From Muricauda sp. MAR_2010_75 (lineage in GTDB: Bacteria > Bacteroidota > Bacteroidia > Flavobacteriales > Flavobacteriaceae), in NCBI RefSeq assembly GCF_000745185.1, contig NZ_JQNJ01000001.1, positions 4,136,501-4,200,500 on the forward strand: 64,000 bases of DNA, written 5' to 3'. Positions 1 through 9,334 of the stretch are shown one piece after another. Positions within the stretch are counted from its first letter, which is position 1; each line of letters begins with the position of its first letter. Position numbers and translations under genes: made by a program. Under the pieces are notes generated by a model. It saw only the letters and a program-made list of their open reading frames with translations. It searched no databases and was not told where the DNA came from.

Positions 1-162
1 TTCCTTGGCCATGGAAAAGTAATTGAACATGGGTTTATATTGCTCAAGATGTGTGGCCACTTTCTCTTGAGAGAAATACGCCCGGAGCTGTTCCTCCTCG
101 GCCACCGTTGTATTGGCCTCAAAGTACTTTTCCACTAATTTTTCTATGTTATCCAATTCCAT
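1..162 (-). CDS. Hypothetical protein after sigma factor, partial
   Basis: Only the first 54 codons are present; the gene runs off the left edge. The ATG at 162 lies inside the last codons of the sigma factor gene (14-base overlap), so the two are probably translated together. The visible protein starts [16 protein letters not shown]. It is charged and looks helical, with no signal peptide or membrane segment so far. The place directly behind an ECF sigma gene is where an anti-sigma factor or other sigma partner usually sits, but nothing in the visible residues proves that role. Confidence 0.6.
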   Translation of the reverse strand, partial: MELDNIEKLVEKYFEANTTVAEEEQLRAYFSQEKVATHLEQYKPMFNYFSMAKE

Positions 163-658
163 AGCTATGCTTTTTTATCAATTCTTCACGTACTGTTTTT
201 CGTGCCCTGGACAGTGTCACCCTTACTGCGGTGGGTTTCATGTCCAATAGATCACATATTTCGTCAAACTCGTATTGTTCCACATCGCGCAGTTGCAATA
301 CCATTTTCTGCTGTTCCGGTAATTCTTCCATGATGCGCTCCATCCAACTTACACTATCTTCTGCCTCTAATTGGCGTTGTAACGAAGTGCTTTCATCACT
401 GTAATTGCTGTGCACTAACTTTAGGTTCCCGGCCTGTTTGGATTTTAATCGGTCCAAACAAAAATTCTTGGTCATGGTCATGGCAAAGGCTTCCACATTA
501 TTGTAGGTTTCCATCACCTCGTTTTTAGACCATAGTTTCAGCAAAATCTCCTGTGTGGCATCCTCCGCTTCTTCCCGAGATACCAACAGGCGCTTTGCCA
601 GTCGGTAGAGCTTATCCTTAAAGGGCATTACCACATTTAAAAATTCAGCTTGTTTCAT
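149..658 (-). CDS. ECF-type RNA polymerase sigma factor
   Basis: A 169-residue sigma-70 family protein of the small extracytoplasmic-function class, which directs RNA polymerase to a specific promoter set. Region 2 is near residues 5-75, with the [11 protein letters not shown] core-binding helix at about 33-43. Region 4 is near 110-160, with a helix-turn-helix ending in [12 protein letters not shown]. The frame is open back to a TTG at 679, but the ATG at 658 gives the usual N-terminus. The overlapping downstream gene is probably its partner. Target genes cannot be inferred from this window. Confidence 0.9.
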   Translation of the reverse strand: MKQAEFLNVVMPFKDKLYRLAKRLLVSREEAEDATQEILLKLWSKNEVMETYNNVEAFAMTMTKNFCLDRLKSKQAGNLKLVHSNYSDESTSLQRQLEAEDSVSWMERIMEELPEQQKMVLQLRDVEQYEFDEICDLLDMKPTAVRVTLSRARKTVREELIKKHSYGIG

Positions 659-867
659 TGGTTGTTTTCGTTGTTTCAAGTCGCATTTATCGACCTACAC
701 TATCACGACGACGCATATCGAAATTTGTTACAAAAAATTTGTAATCTGCGTTTATGTGCCTATTTTGTAGCACAAATTCGTAAGAATTTTTAAAATCGCC
801 GCCTAACTTACCAACCTCTTTTGTTTATAATGGAATGAAAATTGAGGAGTTCCGTAAAAACTTAGCT

Positions 868-2364
868 ATGAAAAAATATGTTCTTCTGTTTTTGGGGCTA
901 TCATTGCTCGTAACAGCGTGTAGTGATGATGACAACCAAATCAAAAATGGGGAGACCCCCAAATTACTTGCAGGTTCTGATGCCATAACCCAACATTTTA
1001 TGTGGCAGGCCATGAACCTCTGGTATTTTTGGCAAGGCGATGTTGATGTTTTGTCCGATACCCGATTTTCTTCGGATGCACAATACACCGAATTTTTAGA
1101 GCAAACTCCAAATCCTGCTGATTTTTATTATGATGTTCTTCTCTTTGGCGAAGACCGATTCAGTTTTTTGAACGACGACTATACCGAACTGGTCAATAAT
1201 CTTTCGGGTGTATCCCGAAGCAATGGCCTGGAATTTAATCTGGTACAGTTTTCCGAAGGTGATGGTGTCTTTGGATATGTGCTATACATTGTTCCTGATT
1301 CTGATGCTTCAACCAAAAATATTCAAAGAGGGGATGTTTTTACCCGTGTGGACGGTCAACAACTTACTATCGACAACTACATTAGTCTATTATATGGAAG
1401 CAATACCACCTACACCTTAGGTATGGCAGATGTGGTGGGCGATCAAATTGTGGACAACGATACTGAGGTAACTTTGACCAAGATTGAAAACCAAGTGGAA
1501 GACCCTATTTTGGTGGCTGAAACCTTGGATGTCAATGGCACTAAAGTTGCCTATTTAATGTACAACCGATTCCTGAGCAATTTTAATGAACAGCTCAATG
1601 CTGCTTTTGGTGAATTTGTTGCCGATGGTGCCACCGAACTCGTTTTGGATATGCGCTACAACCCCGGTGGTTCTGTTAACACCTCGCGTCTTTTGGCAAG
1701 TATGGTCTATGGCACCAATACGAGTGACCTATATATTAGACAGCGATGGAATGCCAAAGTTCAGGAACAGCTAAGTGATGACCAATTGGAGGATTATTTT
1801 GCCAATTCCACGGGTGCCAGTGCCATCAACTCACTTAATTTAAGCAGGGTTTTTGTTATCGCCACCAACGATTCGGCCTCTGCCAGTGAGTTGGTCATGA
1901 ACGGTCTGGCTCCTTATGTTGAGGTAATTCACATAGGGGAAACCACTAGAGGGAAAAATGAGTTCTCCATCACCTTGGTTGATGACCCTGGAAATGGTTT
2001 TGTGTACAGTAGTAGTCGTGAGAACAATATCAATTCCGATAATAGTTGGGGGTTGCAACCCTTGGTGGGTAGAAATGAAAATGCCGATGGGTTTTATGAT
2101 TACACTGATGGTCTTTCCCCGGATATCATTTTGCTGGAAGATATTGCCAACCTCGGTGTCCTAGGAGATCCCAATGAGCCTCTGTTGGCACGTGCCCTTG
2201 AGGAAATTACCGGGATTTCCGCCAAAAAGAGCTTTACAGCACAGCAAATGCCTGCAAAATCCTTTGCTAGCTCGAGGTTTCACACCCCTGTCAGGGACAA
2301 TATGTATTTGGATAAACCTTTGAATATTGATTTCAACCAGATTAACAATCTTATAATCGAATAA
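868..2364 (+). CDS. S41 family peptidase lipoprotein
   Basis: A 498-residue serine protease of the tail-specific (CtpA/Tsp) S41 family, probably anchored in the envelope. The signal peptide MKKYVLLFLGLSLLVTAC ends in a lipobox cysteine, followed by an Asp-rich stretch typical of surface or outer-membrane lipoproteins in this phylum. A degenerate PDZ-like part (IQRGDVFTRVDGQ) precedes the catalytic domain. That domain has LDMRYNPGGSV, the SASASE serine motif at about residues 336-341 and the catalytic-type lysine K363 in TTRGKN. An in-frame ATG at 835 exists, but the one at 868 starts exactly at a good signal peptide. The substrate is unknown. Convergent with the btuB-like gene, separated by a terminator. 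Confidence 0.88.
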   Translation: MKKYVLLFLGLSLLVTACSDDDNQIKNGETPKLLAGSDAITQHFMWQAMNLWYFWQGDVDVLSDTRFSSDAQYTEFLEQTPNPADFYYDVLLFGEDRFSFLNDDYTELVNNLSGVSRSNGLEFNLVQFSEGDGVFGYVLYIVPDSDASTKNIQRGDVFTRVDGQQLTIDNYISLLYGSNTTYTLGMADVVGDQIVDNDTEVTLTKIENQVEDPILVAETLDVNGTKVAYLMYNRFLSNFNEQLNAAFGEFVADGATELVLDMRYNPGGSVNTSRLLASMVYGTNTSDLYIRQRWNAKVQEQLSDDQLEDYFANSTGASAINSLNLSRVFVIATNDSASASELVMNGLAPYVEVIHIGETTRGKNEFSITLVDDPGNGFVYSSSRENNINSDNSWGLQPLVGRNENADGFYDYTDGLSPDIILLEDIANLGVLGDPNEPLLARALEEITGISAKKSFTAQQMPAKSFASSRFHTPVRDNMYLDKPLNIDFNQINNLIIE

Positions 2365-2365
2365 A

Positions 2366-2388
2366 AAAAGCGGCCAGTGGCCGCTTTT
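2366..2388. terminator. Bidirectional Rho-independent terminator
   Basis: Six-pair G+C stem gcggcc/ggccgc with a 3-base loop, flanked by AAAA on the left and TTTT on the right. It can end transcription from both the S41 gene and the convergent TonB receptor gene. Confidence 0.85.
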
Positions 2389-2390
2389 CT

Positions 2391-4253
2391 TTATAGGTTT
2401 AAGTTCATTCCAATCCTAAAATTTCGCCCTCTTGTCGTAAACCCAAGGATTTCGGTGTAATCTTCATTCAACAGGTTTTCTGCACTTAAGAAAAAATTGA
2501 GCTTATCTGGAATCACCTCATGCCCAAGATATAGATTCACTAGAGAAAATGACTCCAAAACCACATCGGTAAAGGTGCTAAAATCGGTGTCAAACCGTTC
2601 ACCGGTGTAGGCATAGTTCAATGTTACATTGGTGGTTTCACAAAGCTGATAACCCAAATTTATATTGGCCTTGTGTTTGGGAATTCGGATGGCATTATCC
2701 CCTTTTCTTTCCGTAAAGGTGTAATTGGCGTCCAAAGTCAATTTTTCCGCTGCAAGCCATGAAGCCTCTATCTCTACCCCGTTGGCATCAATATCATCGG
2801 ATAAGTTAATGCCCATAAAGTTTTGATCATAGCCAATCGTATTCTTTTCGTTTCGGTTAAAATACAAGGCACTTATCCTGAATCTCTTATTGATAGCATA
2901 TTCAATTCCCCCTTCAAGGGTTCTGTTCTCTTCAGGCTCTAAATCGGGATTACCGCCAAAAGCCCCAAACAATTGCGTTAAATTCGGGGTAATATAAGAC
3001 GTAGCATACGACCCCAAAAACTTCACATAGCCTTCGGAAGAGGAAAAAACATAGGATGGGTTCACATTGTAGACAAAATGGTTGCCATACTCTGAATGCG
3101 TGTTCAATCGTCCGCCCATATTCAGATTTAACCCAAAATCTGAAATGTAGACCACATTGGCATAAGGATCTACGATGGTAAATTCGGCCTCATCCGAAAA
3201 AACGGCCTTATCCTTACTGTAGTTCAAACCTAAAATCGTATGCCAGCGATCAGCAAAAATGTATTTGTTGTAAAGGTCCACTACTATGTTATTCCCTTCC
3301 GTGGTACTCTCCCCGAAAGTATCCTTTGAATTGGTTTCATAATCTGTGTAGGCGGCATTTAGTTGAATGGCGCCCTTACCATACCCAAAAGAGGATGACA
3401 CCCCTACCCTTTTTTGGTCGTTTTTTCCAAAGTTTGGCGCCTCAGCAGAGGAAGCATCGTATTCATTGTTGTATTTGGTCTGATTACCATATACAGAAAC
3501 TTGAAAATCCTCGGAAAATTGGTAGCCCAACCGTGCATTGGTGCTATAATGGGAAAAAACATCCTCCTCATTTTCTGGGGTCACCGCCGCCGAGAGCCCA
3601 CTTCTATACCGATTGGAAAAATCCACAGCATAGTTGAATTTGTCCAACGTACCATTCACCGACACCGAATTGGCAAAACTTCCTAGATTGTAGTTCTGGT
3701 CCGCTGCGGTTTGACTGGTACCCGCACTGCTTTGAAAATTTCCGGCAATTGGCCTTTTAGAAGCCTTTTTCGTTGTGATGTTGATTACGGCAGTTGCCGC
3801 ATTGGTTCCATACAGCGTACTGGCCGCTCCCTTGATGATTTCAATGGAGGCAATGGTGGATGGAGCCAGCAACCGCAAATCGTATTCCTGGGAAAATGTG
3901 GAAGGGTCAGAAACCCGAACCCCATCAATGATCACCAAGACCTGTTTTCCACGACCCCCTCGGGCAAACACCCCCAAGACATCGCCATCACGACCGCGAC
4001 TTCCGGCTATTTCAATACCGCTTTTGGTATTGATGATTTCGGCTACGGTCTTACCTTGGTTTCGTTCCAATTCCTTGGCGGTGATTTTAATCACCGTTTT
4101 TCCTGAATTTTCACGTTTCAATTCAAATTTGGAATCACTCACCACCACTTCTTGCAATGTTTGCAGTGGAATGGAATCTTTCTGTTGTTCCTGCGCAGAA
4201 AGTCCGTTGCCCGCCAAAACAGCGGTACATACCCATAAATAACTTTTTTTCAT
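2391..4253 (-). CDS. btuB: TonB-dependent receptor, BtuB-like
   Basis: A 620-residue outer-membrane receptor for energised uptake, most likely of cobalamin or a related corrinoid. The signal peptide MKKSYLWVCTAVLAGNGLSAQ is followed by a plug domain (about residues 30-145, with VLVIIDGVRVSDP and IEIIKGAASTLYG) and a beta-barrel to the C-terminus (AENLLNEDYTEILGF...RIGMNLNL). The ATG at 4253 is chosen over an upstream one at 4292 because it begins the signal peptide. The B12 assignment rests on the cobalamin riboswitch just upstream on the same strand and the BtuFCD-type genes beyond it. The barrel itself does not show the substrate. Confidence 0.88.
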   Translation of the reverse strand: MKKSYLWVCTAVLAGNGLSAQEQQKDSIPLQTLQEVVVSDSKFELKRENSGKTVIKITAKELERNQGKTVAEIINTKSGIEIAGSRGRDGDVLGVFARGGRGKQVLVIIDGVRVSDPSTFSQEYDLRLLAPSTIASIEIIKGAASTLYGTNAATAVINITTKKASKRPIAGNFQSSAGTSQTAADQNYNLGSFANSVSVNGTLDKFNYAVDFSNRYRSGLSAAVTPENEEDVFSHYSTNARLGYQFSEDFQVSVYGNQTKYNNEYDASSAEAPNFGKNDQKRVGVSSSFGYGKGAIQLNAAYTDYETNSKDTFGESTTEGNNIVVDLYNKYIFADRWHTILGLNYSKDKAVFSDEAEFTIVDPYANVVYISDFGLNLNMGGRLNTHSEYGNHFVYNVNPSYVFSSSEGYVKFLGSYATSYITPNLTQLFGAFGGNPDLEPEENRTLEGGIEYAINKRFRISALYFNRNEKNTIGYDQNFMGINLSDDIDANGVEIEASWLAAEKLTLDANYTFTERKGDNAIRIPKHKANINLGYQLCETTNVTLNYAYTGERFDTDFSTFTDVVLESFSLVNLYLGHEVIPDKLNFFLSAENLLNEDYTEILGFTTRGRNFRIGMNLNL

Positions 4254-4339
4254 TTCGTTTACGAGAATAAACGGGAGAATAGTATGATGCACATACGTAA
4301 ACTTTTATCCCGAAAGTTTAACATTGTTTGTTTGAATTT

Positions 4340-4506
4340 GGCAGGTCTCCTGACTTGCGTCTTGCCAACGACCTTCCCACCCATTGGGCAGTGGTATTGA
4401 AGTTGTGGCAAGCACCTCCTACGTACTGATGCTCAAAAACATCAGTGCCGATTCGGCACAGCTTACAGTTGCGGGAACAGCTCCGGATTTGCACCGGATT
4501 CCCTTT
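4340..4506 (-). ncRNA. Cobalamin riboswitch
   Basis: Read on the minus strand, the segment carries the conserved cobalamin aptamer elements in order: GGGAATCCGGTGCAAATCCG, the GAGCTGTTCCCGCAACTGTA segment, the B12-box type ACCACTGCCCAATGGGTGGG, and the closing AGTCAGGAGACCTGCC. A further dyad, CATGTA...TACATG at 4511-4533, lies just 5' and may extend the outer helix. The RNA leads directly into the TonB receptor gene (start 4253), so B12 binding should repress it. The importer genes on the other strand are not downstream of this RNA. Confidence 0.95.
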
Positions 4507-4577
4507 TAATCATGTAAAACCAAGTTCTACATGAACCAAAATTCAGCGCGAATGTAATCAATCTGTTTAATCTTTTC

Positions 4578-4605
4578 TTGCAAAAGTTAAATAATCTTAC
4601 TTTTG
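4578..4605 (+). promoter_or_regulatory. Promoter of the btuFCD-type operon
   Basis: TTG at 4578-4580, 17 bases, then TACTTTTG at 4598-4605, a full match to the Bacteroidetes pattern TTG-N-TAnnTTTG. The start codon at 4611 is only six bases past the -7 box, so the mRNA would have almost no leader. Confidence 0.6.
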
Positions 4606-4610
4606 GGGCT

Positions 4611-5768
4611 ATGGTAAAAAATCAGTTGCAAAATCTCTTATTAAGCGGATTCTTGTTTGCAATTCTCATTAGTTGTGGTGAGAAAAAAAAGCCTGTTCCC
4701 CTTGAACAAAATGGCTCAGAATCCGGGATGCACTATGCCACTGGTTTTTCCATCCAAAAGAACGCTGACTATACCGAGATTACGGTCATTTCGGCTTGGC
4801 CTGGAGCCGAAAAAAGTTTTACCTACGCCTTGGTACCCAGAGAGAAATTGCCATCCATGTCATTCCCAAGAGATGCCTATGATGCCATCATCGCCACTCC
4901 CGTAGAGCGTATGGTGGTCACTTCCACCACCCACATTCCTTCTTTGGAAGCACTGGGCGTTTTGAATATGGTGGTCGGATTTCCCAATACAGACCTTATT
5001 TCCTCAGAAGAAGCCCGAAAATTAGTGGACGATGGACAGATAAAAGAATTGGGCACCAATGAGAACATCAATACGGAAATGGTGCTGGAACTCAATCCCG
5101 AAATGGTAATGGGTTTCGGAATAAACGATACCAACAAGGCATACAGCACAATCCAACAGTCTGGAATCGCTGTGGTATATAACGGGGATTGGGTGGAACA
5201 AACCCCTTTGGGAAAAGCGGAATGGATCAAATTCTTTGCTCCTTTCTTTCAAAAAGAAAAGGAAGCGGACCGTATTTTTTCGGAAATTGAGACATCTTAT
5301 AAAGAAGCAAAAACCTTGGCGCAACAAGCAACGGAAAAACCTACTGTCCTCACGGGCGGACTCTATAAAGATGTTTGGTATGTGGCCGGAGGAAAAAGCT
5401 GGATGGCGCAATTTTTAACCGATGCCAATGCGGATTACATTTGGGATGAAACCGAAAACACAGGGAGTATCGGACTTAGTTTGGAGGCCGTGCTTGAGAA
5501 AGGTCAGCAGGCCGATTTTTGGTTCAATCCCTCCTCCCATACTACGTATGAAGAGGTGAAGCAGGCCAATGCACACTATCAACAATTTAGGGCATTTTCC
5601 AAAAAAAACATCTATTCCAATGCAATGGAAAAAGGTGCGAAAGGTGGACTGATTTTCTACGAATTGGCCCCACAACGACCTGATTTGGTCCTAAAAGACC
5701 TGATTCACATTTTACACCCCGATTTACTGCCTGATTACGAACCGTATTTCTTTAAACCCTTGCGCTAA
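4611..5768 (+). CDS. btuF: ABC importer substrate-binding lipoprotein, BtuF-like
   Basis: A 385-residue lipoprotein of the helical-backbone periplasmic binding family (Fe-siderophore/B12 type) that hands substrate to the permease encoded next. The signal peptide ends ...LFAILISC, with the lipid cysteine at residue 22. The first lobe carries the family pattern VVTSTTHIPSLEALGVLNMV. A long alpha-helical linker around residues 220-250 (FFQKEKEADRIFSEI) joins it to the second lobe. The frame is open to a TTG at 4578, but the ATG at 4611 starts the signal peptide. It is followed without a gap by the permease gene. B12 is the likely ligand from context; a siderophore or haem cannot be excluded. Confidence 0.85.
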   Translation: MVKNQLQNLLLSGFLFAILISCGEKKKPVPLEQNGSESGMHYATGFSIQKNADYTEITVISAWPGAEKSFTYALVPREKLPSMSFPRDAYDAIIATPVERMVVTSTTHIPSLEALGVLNMVVGFPNTDLISSEEARKLVDDGQIKELGTNENINTEMVLELNPEMVMGFGINDTNKAYSTIQQSGIAVVYNGDWVEQTPLGKAEWIKFFAPFFQKEKEADRIFSEIETSYKEAKTLAQQATEKPTVLTGGLYKDVWYVAGGKSWMAQFLTDANADYIWDETENTGSIGLSLEAVLEKGQQADFWFNPSSHTTYEEVKQANAHYQQFRAFSKKNIYSNAMEKGAKGGLIFYELAPQRPDLVLKDLIHILHPDLLPDYEPYFFKPLR

Positions 5769-6800
5769 ATGCACACGCCAAAATCATATCGGTTTTCTTT
5801 TGTGCTGATTCTTGTGGCCTTATTGCTAGCATGGCTGTTGAACATAAGCTCGGGGTCGGTTGCCATTCCTTTTGGTGCAACGTTATCTTCCTTGCTTGGT
5901 AACCCGGTGGATGTGGCTTCGTGGCAGTACATTATTTGGGAGTATCGTATCCCCAAGGCATTCACTGCCATTTTAGTAGGTGGTGGATTGTCTTTGAGCG
6001 GATTGTTGATGCAGACTTTATTTCGAAATCCCTTGGCGGGACCTTTTGTTTTGGGAATTAGCTCCGGGGCAAGCTTGGGCGCTGCACTTTTGCTGATGGG
6101 CACTTCACTACTTACAGGATTGACCTCCATCGCTTTTTTAAGTGATATTTCATTGGCCATTGCCGCCAGTGTGGGCAGTTTTTTGGTGTTGCTTGTTGTG
6201 ATGCTGGTGGCACAGCGCATCAAAGATACCATGGCGCTATTGATCATTGGGTTGATGTTTGGTAGCATTACTTCGGCCCTAGTAAGTGTTTTGGCCTATT
6301 TTTCCAGCGCGGAAAGCCTACAACGTTTTATTTTTTGGTCCTTTGGAAGCGTGGGTGACCTCACTTCGGAACAGGTATTCCTTTTAGGAGGTATTGTACT
6401 CTTGGGAACCTTGCTTTGCATTTTGTCCATTAAGGCATTGAATGCTTTTTTACTGGGAGAAAATTATGCATTGAGTCTTGGGGTTTCTCTAAAAAAATCA
6501 AGGTTGCTCATCATCATCGCCACAGGGCTGTTGGCAGGGGGTGTAACTGCTTTTGCCGGTCCCATAGCTTTTGTGGGGTTGGCCGTACCCCATCTCACCC
6601 GACAAATTTTTGATACCATGGAACATCGTATCCTGATTCCTGCCGTATTTTTATATGGCGCTATTTTGATGTTGTTGTGTGACACACTGGCCCAGTTGCC
6701 CAACACCGCCAATGTATTGCCCATCAACGCGATTACTTCATTGGTCGGGGCCCCAGTGGTGATATGGCTTTTGGTACGAAAACGAAAAATGATGTTCTAA
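5769..6800 (+). CDS. btuC: FecCD/BtuC-family ABC permease
   Basis: A 343-residue polytopic inner-membrane protein of the BtuC/FhuB/FecCD family with about ten hydrophobic segments. It forms the channel of a B12 or iron-chelate importer. Characteristic stretches are YRIPKAFTAILVGGGLSLSG near residues 60-80, NPLAGPFVLGISSGASLG near 95-112 and GPIAFVGLAVPHLTR near 260, the last being the coupling region that contacts the ATPase. The ATG directly abuts the stop codon of the binding-protein gene, and its own stop overlaps the next start (TAATG), so the three genes form one coupled operon. Confidence 0.92.
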   Translation: MHTPKSYRFSFVLILVALLLAWLLNISSGSVAIPFGATLSSLLGNPVDVASWQYIIWEYRIPKAFTAILVGGGLSLSGLLMQTLFRNPLAGPFVLGISSGASLGAALLLMGTSLLTGLTSIAFLSDISLAIAASVGSFLVLLVVMLVAQRIKDTMALLIIGLMFGSITSALVSVLAYFSSAESLQRFIFWSFGSVGDLTSEQVFLLGGIVLLGTLLCILSIKALNAFLLGENYALSLGVSLKKSRLLIIIATGLLAGGVTAFAGPIAFVGLAVPHLTRQIFDTMEHRILIPAVFLYGAILMLLCDTLAQLPNTANVLPINAITSLVGAPVVIWLLVRKRKMMF

Positions 6801-7579
6801 TGTCCGAACAGAAGGATTCCATAATCGAAGTGAAAGAATTAGCCGTTGGTTACGGCTCCAAAACGGTAGCACAAAACATAAACTTCACCCTAGAACCTGG
6901 GGTGCTCTGTGGCATTGTGGGAGTCAATGGTATTGGGAAGTCTACTTTATTGCGATCCATGGCCAACTTTCAGCCAAAATTAGGCGGCAGTATTGAAATC
7001 AAAAACAAGTTGCTGGAAAAACATCCGCCCTCAGAATTGGCGGAAAAGCTAAGCGTAGTGTTAACGGAACAACTCGCTTCCAAGAATCTGACCGTTCAGG
7101 AATTGATTGCCTTGGGGCGGCAACCCTATACCAATTGGATTGGCACTTTGACACCTAAAGACAAGGAACATATCCAAAGAAGTATGGATGCCTTTTTATT
7201 GGAAAAACTTCGCCACAATAAATGCCATGAGCTAAGTGATGGCCAATTGCAACGCGTGCTGATTGCCAGGGCCATGGCGCAGGATACCCCTCTCATCCTG
7301 CTGGATGAGCCTACCACACACTTGGACCTCTACCATAAGGTGCAGATTTTGAAATTGCTTCAACAACTGGCCCATCAAAATGAAAAAACCATCATCTTTA
7401 CTACACATGAGATCGATTTGGCCATTCAGCTGTGTGATAAAATCCTGATTTTGGACGGCAATGCCAACCCCTTTGGCGACCCTTGTGAACTAATTGAACA
7501 AAAGCATTTTGAGCGATTATTTCCTTCGGAAATGGTACAGTTTGATGCCAAGACCGGTTCGTTTAAAGTGAATAAGTAA
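6800..7579 (+). CDS. btuD: ABC transporter ATP-binding protein, BtuD/FecE-like
   Basis: A 259-residue ATPase that powers the permease encoded just upstream. It has Walker A GVNGIGKST, the signature LSDGQLQRV, Walker B LILLDEPTTHLD and the switch histidine in IIFTTHEIDL. The signature has Asp in place of the usual second Gly of LSGGQ, as often seen in FecE-type ATPases. The start ATG shares one base with the permease stop; an earlier in-frame start at 6764 lies inside the permease gene and is less likely. Last gene of the importer operon. Confidence 0.9.
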   Translation: MSEQKDSIIEVKELAVGYGSKTVAQNINFTLEPGVLCGIVGVNGIGKSTLLRSMANFQPKLGGSIEIKNKLLEKHPPSELAEKLSVVLTEQLASKNLTVQELIALGRQPYTNWIGTLTPKDKEHIQRSMDAFLLEKLRHNKCHELSDGQLQRVLIARAMAQDTPLILLDEPTTHLDLYHKVQILKLLQQLAHQNEKTIIFTTHEIDLAIQLCDKILILDGNANPFGDPCELIEQKHFERLFPSEMVQFDAKTGSFKVNK

Positions 7580-7639
7580 GTTCGTTTTCCCTTCATTTCA
7601 TCGATTGGAATCCGTTATCTTTATCCTGCAAAAATTATT

Positions 7640-8962
7640 ATGAGCAGCGAATTGATTTACCTTGTTGTTGGAGTATTGGCCTTAGCCATAGGACTTTTTG
7701 TGGGTATTTACATCCAAAAATTAAAGACCAAATCCAACGAAACCGTTTGGAAGGAATTGGAAATTAAATCCAAGGAGCAAGAACTTGTCTTGAAAAATGA
7801 ATTAAAAGAATTTCAAGAAAAAAAGTCAAATCTAGAAATAGCATTGGTAAGAGAAGAAGCCAAATCCAGCAATTTGGAAATAAAACTTTCCGAGCAAAAG
7901 GAAGAATTGGAAAAGTTGCAGGAAAAATTCACCAAAGAGTTTGAAAACCTGGCCAACAAAATCTTGGATGAAAAAAGCGAGAAATTCACCAAGAGCAACA
8001 AAGAGAACATTGAAAATATTCTGAACCCACTCAACAAAAAAATAAAAGAGTTCGAGGAAAAAGTTGTAAAATCCCAACAAGAAAATTTTGGATTACACTC
8101 GTCTTTAAAGCAACAATTGCTCGACTTACGTAGTCAAAATCTGAAAATTACCCAGGAGGCCGAAAATCTCACCAAAGCTTTGAAGGGCGACAGTAAAATG
8201 CAAGGGAACTGGGGAGAGGTAATCTTGACAAGAATTTTGGAGAAATCTGGGTTGACAAAAGATCGGGAATACACCCTTCAGGACAGTTTTAAAGATGAGG
8301 AAGGCAAAAGATACCAAACTGATGTTCTTATTCATTTGCCCGATGGAAAGAAAATGATTGTGGACAGTAAAGTTTCCATTGTTCATTTTGAACGATATGT
8401 TTCAGAAGAAGATGAAAAACAAAAAGAGCTCCACTTAAAGCAGCATATAGATTCCATCAAAAGGCATGTGGAGGAGCTTAACAAAAAAAACTATCAGCTT
8501 TTAATAGACGAAAGCCCCGATACGGTTTTTATGTTCATACCCACAGAACCCGCTTTTGCCATTGCTTCTGCTTTTGAACCCAATTTATATGAAGATGCGT
8601 TTGTTAAGGATATCATTATTGTAACCCCTTCCACGCTGTTGGCGGCATTAAAATTGGTAGACAACCTTTGGAAGAATGACAAACAAAAAAGATTTGCCAT
8701 AGAAATTGCCACTGAAGCAGGTAAACTTTACGATTCGTTTACCAATTTGACAGACGATCTCTTGAAAGTTGGTAATCAAATTGGAACGGTCCAAAACACC
8801 TATCAAAGCGCCATGAAAAAATTGACAGGTCGTGGAAATTTGATCAAAAAAGTGGAAAACTTGAAAATATTGGGGGCGAAAGCAAGCAAGAGCATTGATG
8901 AAAAATTATTAAAACGTGCCCTAGAGGATGACTCTGATGACAACCTAAAACTTGAACCTTAA
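7640..8962 (+). CDS. rmuC: DNA recombination protein RmuC
   Basis: A 440-residue RmuC family protein, thought to limit recombination at inverted repeats and to be nuclease-related. One N-terminal membrane helix (residues 6-24) is followed by a long coiled coil rich in Lys and Glu (about 30-190). The RmuC core then runs to about residue 420, with KGDSKMQGNWGEVILTRILE and the nuclease-like VDSKVSIVHFERY. Start ATG at 7640. Two small genes follow with a 3-base gap and a 4-base overlap, forming a likely operon. Confidence 0.93.
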   Translation: MSSELIYLVVGVLALAIGLFVGIYIQKLKTKSNETVWKELEIKSKEQELVLKNELKEFQEKKSNLEIALVREEAKSSNLEIKLSEQKEELEKLQEKFTKEFENLANKILDEKSEKFTKSNKENIENILNPLNKKIKEFEEKVVKSQQENFGLHSSLKQQLLDLRSQNLKITQEAENLTKALKGDSKMQGNWGEVILTRILEKSGLTKDREYTLQDSFKDEEGKRYQTDVLIHLPDGKKMIVDSKVSIVHFERYVSEEDEKQKELHLKQHIDSIKRHVEELNKKNYQLLIDESPDTVFMFIPTEPAFAIASAFEPNLYEDAFVKDIIIVTPSTLLAALKLVDNLWKNDKQKRFAIEIATEAGKLYDSFTNLTDDLLKVGNQIGTVQNTYQSAMKKLTGRGNLIKKVENLKILGAKASKSIDEKLLKRALEDDSDDNLKLEP

Positions 8963-8965
8963 TCT

Positions 8966-9334
8966 GTGAAAAAGATTCTATTTATCATCATTTCTGTCAT
9001 TGTGCTTGGGGCAGTGGGTTATTTTGCCTTTATCTACTACGTGCCCTATAGTGAAGGGTACCGCTCCGGAGAACTTATCAAATTCAGCCGTAAAGGGGTT
9101 TTGGTCAAGACTTGGGAAGGGCAAATCAGCCAAGGGCTTTCCGGGACCAATGTGTTTTCCTTTTCTGTCGAGGACAAGGAAGAGGAAATCATAGAAAAAA
9201 TGAAAGAATATCAAGGGCATTATATAAAAGTGACGTACAAAGAACGGTATGCCACCTTTTTCTGGTTAGGCGATACCAAATATTTCATTACCGAAGTACA
9301 GACCGAAAAATCCCCATTATTTAGAAACCAATGA
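8966..9334 (+). CDS. Small single-pass membrane protein, unknown function
   Basis: A 122-residue protein with an N-terminal hydrophobic helix (residues 4-26, KILFIIISVIVLGAVGYFAF) and a short extracytoplasmic domain. That domain contains GYRSGELIKFSRKGVLVKTW and ends near QTEKSPLFRNQ. The only sensible start is GTG at 8966, three bases after the rmuC stop. The last four bases overlap the start of the thioesterase gene (ATGA). The domain resembles conserved Flavobacteriaceae proteins that have sometimes been labelled 6-phosphogluconate dehydrogenase, probably because the real enzyme is encoded nearby. It has no dinucleotide-binding motif and no enzymatic role is visible. Confidence 0.75.
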   Translation: MKKILFIIISVIVLGAVGYFAFIYYVPYSEGYRSGELIKFSRKGVLVKTWEGQISQGLSGTNVFSFSVEDKEEEIIEKMKEYQGHYIKVTYKERYATFFWLGDTKYFITEVQTEKSPLFRNQ

